This document shows positions 19,301-25,427 of a stretch of 64,000 nucleotides of DNA, piece after piece. This stretch comes from Selenobaculum gibii. Its GTDB lineage: Bacteria; Bacillota; Negativicutes; ICN-92133. Position 1 is the first letter of the stretch, and every line of letters starts with the position of its first letter. The stretch spans positions 149,501 to 213,500 of the forward strand of contig NZ_CP120678.1 in the NCBI RefSeq assembly GCF_030273445.1. Reading direction: 5' to 3'. Below the pieces are notes generated by a model. The model saw nothing but the letters and a program-made list of their open reading frames with translations, had not been told where the DNA came from and searched no databases. Made by a program: the position numbers and the translations under genes.

Positions 19301-21652
19301 ATTAATATCAGCCTAGGAACAAGTAAATCCGAAAGCCAATCACAAAGTCATACAACACTAGCACAAGCAAGCACAATATCAGCAGGAGAAAACGTAAATA
19401 TAAAAGCTACAGCTGGAGATATCAAAGTTAAAGGAAGCGAAATAACAGGAGAAAATATAACCCTAGAAGCAAAAGGCAACCTAGATATCCAAGCAAGTGC
19501 AAACAAAAATACCAGCAATACCGACAGTAAAAGCAGTTCAGCTAGTATAGGCGTAAGTATAAACCTAGGTGATGGAAGTATTGGAGCTATAGGTGTAAGT
19601 GCAAGCAAAGCAACAGGGAAAATCAAAGAAAACGCCGAAACCTATAACCAAAGTACAATCACAGCCCAAGACACACTCACCACAAAATCCGGACAAGACA
19701 CCAATATTATAGGAAGTAAACTTGAAGGCGAAACCATAAAAATGGAAGTCGGCAAAGATTTAAACATCGAAAGCCTTCAAGAAAAAGAAACCTATGATGA
19801 AAAGAACAAATCAGCAAGCATCAGCATAAGTGCAGGAAGCATAAATGGCTCAGCAAGCCAAGGCAAAACCAACTCCAACTACGAAAGTGTAACAGACCAA
19901 GCCGGTATCCACGCAGGACAAGGTGGATTTGACATCGAAGTAGGCAAAAACACCGACCTAAAAGGAGCGGTAATAGCAAGTGAAGCTACGCCAGATAAAA
20001 ATAAATTATCAACAGATACGCTAACCTACTCAGATATAGAAAATAAAGCAGAATATAGTGCAAATAGTATAGGGGTTAATATAAATACAGACAAAAATGC
20101 AAAACTAAACGAAAAAGGAATCACCCCAAATATAGGAACACCAGCCAAAGGAGAAGCAGAATCCACAACAAAATCCGCAATAGCAGAAGGAACAATAGAA
20201 ATAAGGAGCAATCCAAACCAAGACCTAAGTGGATTAAGCAGAGACACCCAAAATGCACTAAACGAACTAGGAAAGATATTTGACAAGAAAAAAGTAGAAG
20301 AACAACAAGAACTAGCAAACCTATTTGGGCAAATTGCATTTGAAGCAGTAGGAGACCTAGCTAGAAAAAAACAAGATGAAGCTGAGCTGACAAAAATATT
20401 AGCAGAAAAATATAAAGAATTAGCAGAAAAAGACCATGTTGCAGGAAACATAGAAAAAGCAGAAAAAGAAGAAAAATTAGCACAACAATATAAGCAAAAA
20501 AATGAGCAATTAGCCTCATGGTGTGAAGGCGGAGTGAATATTACAGCGATTCATGCTTTAGTAGGAGGATTAGCAGCCCAATTAGGAGGCGGTTCATTTA
20601 CCACAGGTGCAACTGGAGCAACAAGTGCAGAAATCAGTAGAAATTTAGTAAAAGATTTATCTCCAGATGCGCAACAATGGGCAAGTGTAATTATTGGAGG
20701 AGCAGCCGCAAAAGTTGTAGGAAGCAATGCTCAAGTTGGAGCATCTACGGCACTATCGGGAACAGTAAATAACGACCTAGCCCATAAGATAACTGGAATT
20801 ACAAAAGGCATATTAAATGGAGTAGAAGAAGATGCAAAAGGGCTAATTGATTTTGTAACTAATTATCAAAAAACAATAGAAAATTTAAAAGATACAGCAA
20901 ATGCAATATATGATTTAGGGAAAGAGCAAGGATTTAGGGCAGTATTTGCAGAAATAGGTAATGCAATAAGTGGAGACTGGGTAAATAAATACGATACTAT
21001 TGAAAATGAATATATCAATGGAATGATAGATGAAAACACCTATGACTATCGAATTGGTATGTTAGCAGGAGAAGTAACCTATTTTATTGCGAGTACAGTA
21101 GCAGAACCAGAAAAACTAGCGGTAAATCCAAAAATATTAACAAAAGTAGCAAAACTAAGTAAAGTACAAAAATTATCAGAATTTACTTTAGACCCAGTAA
21201 TCGTAACAGCAAAAAGAATAGAGGGGTCGAGTAATGCTACTAATTTTACGAAGAATCAGGTTGATAAGCTGGTAAACGACATAGGTGGTTCAATTAAGAA
21301 TAATCCTTTGCGCCAAGAGTACGAAAATGCAGTTAATGGCCTTAAGTCTATGGAAACGGAACTTCGAAGCCAGGGACTTAGTGAGGAGAGCATTGCAAAA
21401 AGTCTGTATCAAGCACGTAGAGATTTAGGAGTTACCTATAAGGATGCAACTCCGACAGAGTTAAGACAATACATCTATGAAGTAAACACAAACAGATATG
21501 GTGATGCCCTTGGGCCATCTTTTGAATCGTTAGCAGAGAAATATAAAGGTGACTACTCGAAAATTATTGAAGCGGCACAAAGACCTAATCCCAATGTAGA
21601 TAATCTTTTAGGAGGATTTAAGGAATGGCTATTGAAGAAAAACGGACTGTAG
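13394..21652 (+). CDS. TpsA / CdiA-like filamentous haemagglutinin with two TPS domains and a polymorphic toxin tail
   Basis: This 2752-residue exoprotein starts at GTG with AGGAG upstream. A plain signal peptide (1-28, ending CYA) precedes TPS domain 1 (about 35-230, with NGVSHNQYLDFNIGANGLIL and IIANPNGI). A Pro/Glu-rich linker (about 427-475) follows. TPS domain 2 (about 490-680) repeats NGVSRNLYTDFNINQQGLIL and VIANPNGI. Haemagglutinin and FHA-type repeats run to about 2260, with charged helices near 1904-1935 and 2333-2374. A pretoxin region leads to VNND (about 2458-2461), in the place of the proteobacterial VENN border. The variable tail (about 2462-2752) contains DPVIVTAKR and ends TNRYGDALGPSFESLA...IIEAAQRP, a motif I have seen in other polymorphic toxins. 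Toxic activity is unassigned. TpsB would export it and the next gene should protect the producer. Confidence 0.92.
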   Translation: MKKYQESLKKFIVYTVILSLNLSNLCYAADIAVDPESTHQTNVTEVNSTPVINIAKPNENGVSHNQYLDFNIGANGLILNNNAANTAYNSQLAGLINQNPNLNGSSASIILNEITGNHISNLQGMLEIAGTKANVIIANPNGIMGNGFGFINADRATLVTGTPNIVNGNLESFTVAGGNVTIAGQGTGNHLDADGRQMYEPVSKLDILTRAANINAEIWAKDEINVVTGTNQIDYDDLTAKPLTSEGDKPAIALDIAAVGGMYANKIKLIGTEKGLGYHIGGDVHSGQSLYINNEGKIAFVKNQNEITNAEGEQEKSITTIDSEGTIDIHSKDEITNNTMILARDQFTMNADKDISNSGILQAGAPYQEDEEDDESPQLVNQADLMITSGENITTIGTMEASRNVKLKGKTVTYNEFNVQGVNVEVIETEPKTPEPGHELEPKPKPDPEKNIVEITQPDLPDLSAISTPIKPAETVEVPKMDNLPLTADASASVLYRPILDTAPNGIPLVQIAEVNQNGVSRNLYTDFNINQQGLILNNATKYELTQLGGYIDRNGRLAGNGARIILNEVTTTKPTSLNGFLEVAGNRASVVIANPNGITVNGFGCINTANATLASANVMNWQNGNITFAVPRNYFTVEGQGINAGANTNLSIIGDNLNVNQSEIWANKIQLSADGRITNTGKISANDDVEIKAENLLNHENGFITAQKDIQVEVKEDVNQNQASLNATGNLTIHATNLANQANSMMSSGKDMSLSLNNAIENNQSTIKSDQDIDVHTKFMVNKAGALQSANKDLTIKSDKINNSQSAILANQAMTITASELKNQTNGYIASDGNLEIDAKNVTNQTATIKTKADLSLVGDMVDNKTHALIYADGSSDYTLQNSLTNTESAISSKENLNFKAANITNQSQAMLESGKNLTLSAEQTVINDAAAMTSAAKTEISAQNIYHRNQSGIYADGLKLTAKEDIQNTDSLLVSNQEAELTAKNISNTEDAVLFANGDIHLTAEQNILNQSSDIESKKDITIQAQQLTNEKKVFETDWDVTNQIISYGIPHWGGDYYNAIRTFNRNIHTGVIKAETAEGNILADGNINIQSNVINHYSKVVAGQDLNISGNHVENYGYQGTIVIADRGNDVQYWRYKHHGKHHIHCHMVYGSTTIPYSYDEIQEEPIARLGILGGNNKVTIQANTIDNKTYNAGKEEITYKTTEKNPLNISSVTLTDGTTKLKLNTDIIKLTQGQNAVNQMQDLVLNTKIFTINEDPSAKYLIETNEKFANYQKFLSSDYLLNRVKSDPAKVAKRLGDGYYEQTLVTEQITNLTGRKYLSGYTSDLEQYKALMENGAVAAEKLNLTIGIALTPEQVAALTSDMVWLVETEVNGQTVLVPQIYLASIKAQDLTKDGALITGGEIELYAKDTLTNIGTIQADKTTLIKAGNLTNQTGQIKGQDINLEIDDTFANLSGNVVAKDNIKITAKDIINQTQTKETNYRELNQTELSETATITAQTGNVELIATNDIKNQSGKLSAGKDLSLSAGNNVEMTAVAKEKHVAVVYDKSSAQIDEINHLQSQLNAENINIQAGKDIKLNAVDANAQQNITTTARNNIEITAAKDLNILDVDAGNKGEHYTRDRAVDETVKGSNFDAGQNIQITAGQDVSIKGSQITSEQGKTKIQAQNDVTIENETEYHEKLHEEHRTKVGVLATTTTKIYDYQNINQVKESYVNGNEVEIQTGKDTNITASIVAADKEINVKAGENININSASETSQSEYKKEVKKSGIFGSGGLGFTIGSQKQKDSYDNQAVEQVGSTIGSIGGNVNLESGKDVDIKASEVIAGKDINITGENVTIENGDNDYNAQEKHEFKQSGLTVSLESSTLNTYKGVVNSIDRATKVEDDRLKALYVYKAKRDYDEIKEKQKVETAQQEKQAEQAEKDKQNQAKQGTEVNDQTQTTNNNPTATGGEANEAKKPPEKSDLSINISLGTSKSESQSQSHTTLAQASTISAGENVNIKATAGDIKVKGSEITGENITLEAKGNLDIQASANKNTSNTDSKSSSASIGVSINLGDGSIGAIGVSASKATGKIKENAETYNQSTITAQDTLTTKSGQDTNIIGSKLEGETIKMEVGKDLNIESLQEKETYDEKNKSASISISAGSINGSASQGKTNSNYESVTDQAGIHAGQGGFDIEVGKNTDLKGAVIASEATPDKNKLSTDTLTYSDIENKAEYSANSIGVNINTDKNAKLNEKGITPNIGTPAKGEAESTTKSAIAEGTIEIRSNPNQDLSGLSRDTQNALNELGKIFDKKKVEEQQELANLFGQIAFEAVGDLARKKQDEAELTKILAEKYKELAEKDHVAGNIEKAEKEEKLAQQYKQKNEQLASWCEGGVNITAIHALVGGLAAQLGGGSFTTGATGATSAEISRNLVKDLSPDAQQWASVIIGGAAAKVVGSNAQVGASTALSGTVNNDLAHKITGITKGILNGVEEDAKGLIDFVTNYQKTIENLKDTANAIYDLGKEQGFRAVFAEIGNAISGDWVNKYDTIENEYINGMIDENTYDYRIGMLAGEVTYFIASTVAEPEKLAVNPKILTKVAKLSKVQKLSEFTLDPVIVTAKRIEGSSNATNFTKNQVDKLVNDIGGSIKNNPLRQEYENAVNGLKSMETELRSQGLSEESIAKSLYQARRDLGVTYKDATPTELRQYIYEVNTNRYGDALGPSFESLAEKYKGDYSKIIEAAQRPNPNVDNLLGGFKEWLLKKNGL

Positions 21653-22080
21653 AGCCTATTTACATTAAAAATCATGATGAGTATAATTTTGTTTGTGAAT
21701 ATTTTCCGTCCCTAGGTAAGTTTGAAGAAAAAAGTCGAAATGAAATTGGTAATGTAGAATTTATTAAAGGGTACTATGTAAAAAATAAGAATGATATAAT
21801 AGGGCTGTTTTCGTCTAAAACGGGGCCGATTATATTTAGAAATTCAAAACAATATTTGCTTAAACCTGGGAAATGCAAAATGGAGATTTCTGAGCAAATC
21901 GACGATATCATGATTTTCCGCTTAGTAATCAATGGCGTAGAAGCATTTAGCGTTGAGTATGAAAAACCAAAATTCGTGAATTTTGACCCGTGGTCTGATG
22001 AGGAAATGGTCGACTTTTACCTTTGGTTAACTAATGGGCAAAGTGAAGAAAATTTCTATAATTTCTTTACGGAAAAATAG
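21625..22080 (+). CDS. cdiI: Probable immunity protein for the TpsA/CdiA toxin tail
   Basis: This 151-residue cytoplasmic protein (MAIEEKRTVEPIYIKNHDEY...) starts inside the last codons of tpsA, overlapping by 28 bp. AGGAGG at 21610-21615 lies 9 bp before the ATG. It has no signal peptide and is acidic and rich in aromatic residues (PKFVNFDPWSDEEMVDFYLW), typical of immunity proteins that bind a toxin domain. I recognise no named family. The assignment comes from position: in contact-dependent inhibition loci the gene directly after the toxin tail encodes the cognate immunity protein. Tight coupling with tpsA should keep the two matched. Confidence 0.75.
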   Translation: MAIEEKRTVEPIYIKNHDEYNFVCEYFPSLGKFEEKSRNEIGNVEFIKGYYVKNKNDIIGLFSSKTGPIIFRNSKQYLLKPGKCKMEISEQIDDIMIFRLVINGVEAFSVEYEKPKFVNFDPWSDEEMVDFYLWLTNGQSEENFYNFFTEK

Positions 22081-22359
22081 AGAGCATCAAATCGAACTTA
22101 GCTGACTACATTATTTATGTTGAACTTACTAAAAAAGAAATAAATTTTGGAGGTTTTGCAAATAAATATTGATAATAATGGAATGTCGGCAACTAAATGT
22201 ATAGAATATAGCCTGCATAATAATAGTTCTGCAGTCAGTCATCTAGGAAGCTCCTAGCGTAGTGGCAGTACCGTCGGTAGCATCAATGACGCAACGTTCC
22301 TACGAGGGAGAAACCGAACAGAAATAACGAGGTCAGTGGACGTAAGGGTCTGTTGACAA

Positions 22360-22396
22360 AAGGGTAGTAGAGAATAAAAAAATCTCTACTACCCTT
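22360..22396 (+). terminator. Terminator-like hairpin after the first immunity gene
   Basis: A perfect 14-bp stem (aagggtagtagaga / tctctactaccctt) around a nine-base A-rich loop is followed by an AT-rich but interrupted T-run. The stretch 22081-22359 before it holds no gene I can support. It contains a short open frame reading KCIEYSLHNNSSAVSHL near 22200-22250 that may be toxin debris. Confidence 0.6.
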
Positions 22397-22451
22397 AATA
22401 TTTTTATATTTAATAGTAAGTCTAAAACCAATACGGTTTATCAGAAATCAA

Positions 22452-22571
22452 TCAAAATGACTTAGACTCATTACTACCACAAAACGGACAACTACCTCCA
22501 TAACCATTGCCAGAGCAGTTGCCACAATATATCCCACCACATTCCTTACATTTTTGTAATGCTCCTAACAA
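22452..22571 (-). pseudogene. Cysteine-rich zinc-ribbon-like remnant
   Basis: A 39-codon minus-strand frame from TTG at 22571 reads LLGALQKCKECGGIYCGNCS and continues with GYGGSCPFCGSNESKSF to a stop at 22452. Three CxxC pairs in so short a stretch are unlikely by chance and look like the C-terminal metal-binding tail of a lost protein. It points against all neighbouring cassette genes. There is no ribosome site and no upstream domain, so it is probably a leftover from an earlier insertion. Confidence 0.4.
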
Positions 22572-22578
22572 ACATACA

Positions 22579-22599
22579 AGGTGACGGTTCTTTTTGTCT
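22579..22599 (+). repeat. REP-like motif, copy 1
   Basis: This copy reads ggtgacggttctttttgtct, the same motif found at several cassette borders in this array. It resembles ends seen beside RAYT genes in Firmicutes. It lies just before the duplicated TpsA fragment of the next cassette. Confidence 0.7.
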
Positions 22600-22642
22600 A
22601 AAATTTAAATTCAGTAGCACTAAATAATTCTGCAAAAACAGA

Positions 22643-22694
22643 AACAAAGGAGGTTGCGGTACGATGTTTCAATCGTTACTGACAACCTCCTTTG
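22643..22694 (+). terminator. Terminator-like hairpin before the first orphan cassette
   Basis: The outer stem acaaaggaggttg / caacctcctttgt is perfect, and inner complementary bases extend it. The T-run is poor. An open frame starting inside this hairpin at 22654 is therefore not a convincing translation start. Confidence 0.5.
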
Positions 22695-22711
22695 TGAAAA
22701 TATCAAAGCAC

Positions 22712-23478
22712 CCGGACAAGACACCAACATCATCGGCAGTAAACTCGAAGGCGAAACCATAAAAATGGAAGTCGGCAAAGATTTAAACATCGAAAGCCTT
22801 CAAGAAAAAGAAACCTATGATGAAAAGAACAAATCAGCAAGCATCAGCATAAGTGCAGGAAGCATAAATGGCTCAGCAAGCCAAGGCAAAACCAACTCCA
22901 ACTACGAAAGTGTAACAGACCAAGCCGGTATCCACGCAGGACAAGGTGGATTTGACATCGAAGTAGGCAAAAACACCGACCTAAAAGGAGCGGTAATAGC
23001 AAGTGAAGCTACGCCAGATAAAAATAAATTATCAACAGATACGCTAACCTACTCAGATATAGAAAATAAAGCAGAATATAGTGCAAATAGTATAGGGGTT
23101 AATATAAATACAGACAAAAATGCAAAACTAAACGAAAAAGGAATCACCCCAAATATAGGAACACCAGCCAAAGGAGAAGCAGAATCCACAACAAAATCCG
23201 CAATAGCAGAAGGAACAATAGAAATAAGGAGCAATCCAAACCAAGACCTAAGTGGACTAAGCAGAGACACCCAAAATGCACTAAACGAACTAGGAAAAAT
23301 CTTCGACAAGAAAAAAGTAGAAGAACAACAAGAGCTAGCAAACCTATTTGGGCAAATTGCATTTGAAGAAGTACATAAAATCTCATATAGAGCCAAAGAC
23401 GCAGCACAAAAAGAATTAGACAAAGCAAAAGACATAGGGGACGGTTCTTTTTGTCTTGAAAAAGCTGTTTTGGTATGA
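22712..23478 (+). pseudogene. Orphan TpsA fragment, cassette 2 (toxin tail lost)
   Basis: Positions 22712-23368 duplicate 19689-20345 of tpsA without indels and with about ten mismatches in 657 bp; 510 bp in the middle are identical. The copy has no credible start and no promoter of its own. After IAFEE it diverges into VHKISYRAKDAAQKELDKAK, a short piece of a different pretoxin or toxin region. It then runs into the REP-like motif in front of the RAYT gene and stops. It is best read as a cassette whose toxin was cut by the RAYT insertion, leaving the homology arm intact. Confidence 0.8.
23437..23456 (+). repeat. REP-like motif, copy 2 (left end of the RAYT element)
   Basis: ggggacggttctttttgtct lies 51 bp before the RAYT start. 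The inverted partner agacaaaaagaaccgtaacc occurs at 29031-29050 after a RAYT C-terminal remnant. The pair is consistent with inverted element ends. Confidence 0.7.
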
Positions 23479-23507
23479 TAATCTAAAAGAAAAAGGAGAG
23501 GATAATT

Positions 23508-24269
23508 ATGCCAAGACAGCAAAGAGATAGAAGTAATACAGGATATTATCACATAATGATAAGAGGCAATGACAAAAAAGATATATTCATAGATGAACAA
23601 GATAAAATCTACTTTATAGAAATACTAAAAACTAAAAAAGAAGAAAATAGATACGGACTAATAGCCTTTTGTATAATGGATAATCATGCCCATTTAATAC
23701 TACAAGAAAAAGAAGAAGACATAGCTAATATTATGAAACGAATAAATATTAGCTATGTCTTTTACTTTAATAAAAAATATAAAAGAATAGGACACCTATT
23801 TCAAGATAGATATAAAAGTCAAAAAATAGAAGAAGATAGTTACTTATTAATGGCAACAAGATACATACATCAAAACCCCGTTAAAGCAGGAATAGTAAAT
23901 AAAGCCGAACAATATAAATGGAGCAGTTATAAAGCATATATAGGAAAAGATGAAGACTTGGCAAAAGAAATAGATAAAGGGCTAGTATTAGGAATACTAG
24001 CAGAAAATAAAAGCGAGGCAATAAAAGAATTAGAAAAATTCACAAATATGGATGGAAATGATATATTTATTGATATAGATGTAAAGGCAAATAGGATGGA
24101 AGAAAATCAAGCAATGAAATTATGGGATGAGCTTAATGAAAAAGAAAACCCATTAGAAGAAAAGTTAAAAACATTTAGAGCAGAAACAAATTTGCCACTA
24201 AGAAAATTAGCAGAAATAACAGGTATTAATGATGAAGTAACTATGCGTATGATTCCGCCCAAAAGATAG
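23508..24269 (+). CDS. REP-associated tyrosine transposase (RAYT, Y1/IS200-like), C-terminus replaced
   Basis: This 253-residue product has the Y1_Tnp HUH fold: NTGYYHIMIRGNDKKDIF near the start, FCIMDNHAHLIL supplying the metal-binding histidines (HAH, the HUH variant), and ATRYIHQNPVKAG with the likely catalytic tyrosine. These identify a RAYT, a single-strand DNA transposase that moves REP-type palindromes. AGGAGAGG lies about 9 bp upstream. The normal C-terminus survives at 28960-29028 as LRKLAEITGINKDKINILTK. Here it is identical up to GIN and then switches to DEVTMRMIPPKR. I infer that recombination joined the RAYT to the last codons of a toxin gene, because an immunity gene follows 11 bp later. 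Activity may be impaired. Confidence 0.88.
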   Translation: MPRQQRDRSNTGYYHIMIRGNDKKDIFIDEQDKIYFIEILKTKKEENRYGLIAFCIMDNHAHLILQEKEEDIANIMKRINISYVFYFNKKYKRIGHLFQDRYKSQKIEEDSYLLMATRYIHQNPVKAGIVNKAEQYKWSSYKAYIGKDEDLAKEIDKGLVLGILAENKSEAIKELEKFTNMDGNDIFIDIDVKANRMEENQAMKLWDELNEKENPLEEKLKTFRAETNLPLRKLAEITGINDEVTMRMIPPKR

Positions 24270-24280
24270 GAGGAATATAG

Positions 24281-24727
24281 ATGGACTATAAAAAAGTTTT
24301 TAGTTGCAAATTTAAAGGTATTATTGAAAAATACGCTATGAAATGTGAATTTCTAGATGAAAATCAGTTTGCGATTATAGGAAAAGAATTTGCTCTAATA
24401 TTTACGATACACTTAGGAAGGGTTTTTGTTCGCTATATCATGCCCGGTAAGGGAGGAGAACTTGAAGTGTATAATTTTGATTTATTTATAACTGAAAAAT
24501 TTGGTGATGATGATAGAGCCGGCATACAAAAGGCAACAACACCTGAAGAAATGGTATTAAATGAAATAACGGTTCTAACTAGGGGATTAATAAATCATTG
24601 GAATGACCTATTAGAGGGAAAGAAAAATTGGATAGAGGAATATTACTTAAGATTTGGTGTTAGTGGAGAGCCATATAAAGCTCATAAAACAATTGCTGGG
24701 AAAATAGGTCACTTAATACAAAGGTGA
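24281..24727 (+). CDS. Probable orphan immunity protein, cassette 2
   Basis: This 148-residue cytoplasmic protein (MDYKKVFSCKFKGIIEKYAM...) starts 11 bp after the RAYT/toxin-tail fusion, with AGGAGG just before the ATG. It has no signal peptide. The mixed alpha/beta composition and a Trp-rich middle (LINHWNDLLEGKKNWIEEYY) suit a toxin-binding protein. I recognise no family. Its place, directly after a toxin-tail relic and before a REP-like motif plus terminator, is the same as for the other immunity genes here. The toxin it countered has been almost entirely lost. Confidence 0.6.
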   Translation: MDYKKVFSCKFKGIIEKYAMKCEFLDENQFAIIGKEFALIFTIHLGRVFVRYIMPGKGGELEVYNFDLFITEKFGDDDRAGIQKATTPEEMVLNEITVLTRGLINHWNDLLEGKKNWIEEYYLRFGVSGEPYKAHKTIAGKIGHLIQR

Positions 24728-24742
24728 CAGTACTCTTTATCT
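24722..24742 (+). repeat. REP-like motif, copy 3 (degenerate)
   Basis: ggtgacagtactctttatct overlaps the end of the preceding immunity gene and is followed by the common aacttaatagctaaatgaaa segment and a terminator. Confidence 0.65.
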
Positions 24743-24762
24743 AAAAACTTAATAGCTAAATG

Positions 24763-24803
24763 AAAAATCAGAGGAGATAGGAATCTATTTTCTCTGATTT
24801 TTT
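24763..24803 (+). terminator. Cassette terminator A
   Basis: The stem aaaatcagagga / tctctgatttttt with T-run follows the REP-like motif. The same unit recurs at 24977-25018, 26029-26066 and 28479-28520. Confidence 0.8.
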
Positions 24804-24821
24804 AAAACAGTTCTGCAACCC

Positions 24822-24929
24822 TAAAAGCGCAAGATTTAACAAAAGACGGCGCATTAATCACCGGCGGAGAAATTGAACTCTATGCAAAAGATACTTTAAG
24901 GAATATCGGAACAATTCAAGCCGATAAAA
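24822..24929 (+). pseudogene. 108-bp fragment copied from mid-tpsA
   Basis: It matches 17559-17666 of tpsA with two mismatches (coding KAQDLTKDGALITGGEIELY). It therefore comes from about 2 kb further upstream in tpsA than the other fragments. It is cut off immediately before the next REP-like motif and codes for nothing complete. Confidence 0.85.
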
Positions 24930-24936
24930 AAGACAT

Positions 24937-24957
24937 AGGTGACGGTTCTTTTTGTCT
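24937..24957 (+). repeat. REP-like motif, copy 4
   Basis: An exact ggtgacggttctttttgtct, followed by the shared aatagttaaatgaaaaatca segment and terminator. Confidence 0.7.
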
Positions 24958-24976
24958 CGAATTTAATAGTTAAATG

Positions 24977-25018
24977 AAAAATCAGAGGAGATAGAGTACT
25001 ATTTCCTCTGATTTTTTC
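24977..25018 (+). terminator. Cassette terminator B
   Basis: The stem aaaaatcagaggag / cctctgatttttt with a T-run is near-identical to the other cassette terminators. Confidence 0.8.
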
Positions 25019-25032
25019 AAACTGTTCTATAA

Positions 25033-25207
25033 GGATCGGAATAGGTGGAATAAGTGGAATCAATGCAGGCTATAACAAAGCCAACGGCGAAGTAAAAGAA
25101 AACGCAGAAACACACGTAGCAAGCACAATCACAGCAAAAGATACACTTGCCACAAAATCCGGACAAGACACCAACATCATCGGCAGTAAACTCGAAGGCG
25201 AAACCAT
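25033..25207 (+). pseudogene. TpsA homology fragment, cassette 3
   Basis: The frame encodes IGIGGISGINAGYNKANGEV and then ETHVASTITAKDTLATKSGQ, closely matching 26084-26240 and more distantly matching tpsA near 19580-19735. It has no start codon. It ends abruptly at GGET and is joined out of frame to a toxin tail at 25208. It would serve only as a recombination arm. Confidence 0.8.
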
Positions 25208-25423
25208 GCATATAATTTAGTACCTATGAATTCTACGCTAAATAGGAGTGAATATAAATCGCTGGAAAATACTTGGAAGAGTGCCTTGCAGGAAGGAAAA
25301 GATGTTACAGTTGAAGTGAAACCAATATATGATGGAGCTTCTGTTCGACCTTCGCAATTCGGGGTTGATTATACTATTAATGGTGAAAAGTTTAGAGTTG
25401 AGTTAACTAATTACAAGGAGTAA
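25208..25423 (+). pseudogene. C-terminal remnant of a DNA/RNA non-specific endonuclease toxin, cassette 3
   Basis: Read from 25208, the frame gives AYNLVPMNSTLNRSEYKSLE and then NTWKSALQEGKDVTVEVKPI, ending with GVDYTINGEKFRVELTN. The NLVPMN...LNR.EYK..EN.W..AL..GK pattern is that of the C-terminal half of DNA/RNA non-specific endonuclease toxin domains. The catalytic upstream part is missing, and the junction with the TpsA fragment is out of frame, so this copy cannot make an active toxin. AAGGAG for the next gene overlaps its stop codon. Confidence 0.75.
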
Positions 25424-25427
25424 AAAT

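Noticed and set aside
18446-20451. Several long minus-strand frames inside tpsA
   Set aside because: They are low-complexity Leu/Phe/Ser-rich shadows of the repetitive plus-strand gene with no ribosome sites.
13394-21652. CRISPR or tandem-repeat DNA array
   Set aside because: The periodicity is degenerate protein-level haemagglutinin repeat structure, not identical DNA repeats with spacers.
23049-23600. 183-codon minus-strand frame
   Set aside because: Shadow of the duplicated TpsA arm and the RAYT start; it repeats the shadow seen at 20026-20451.
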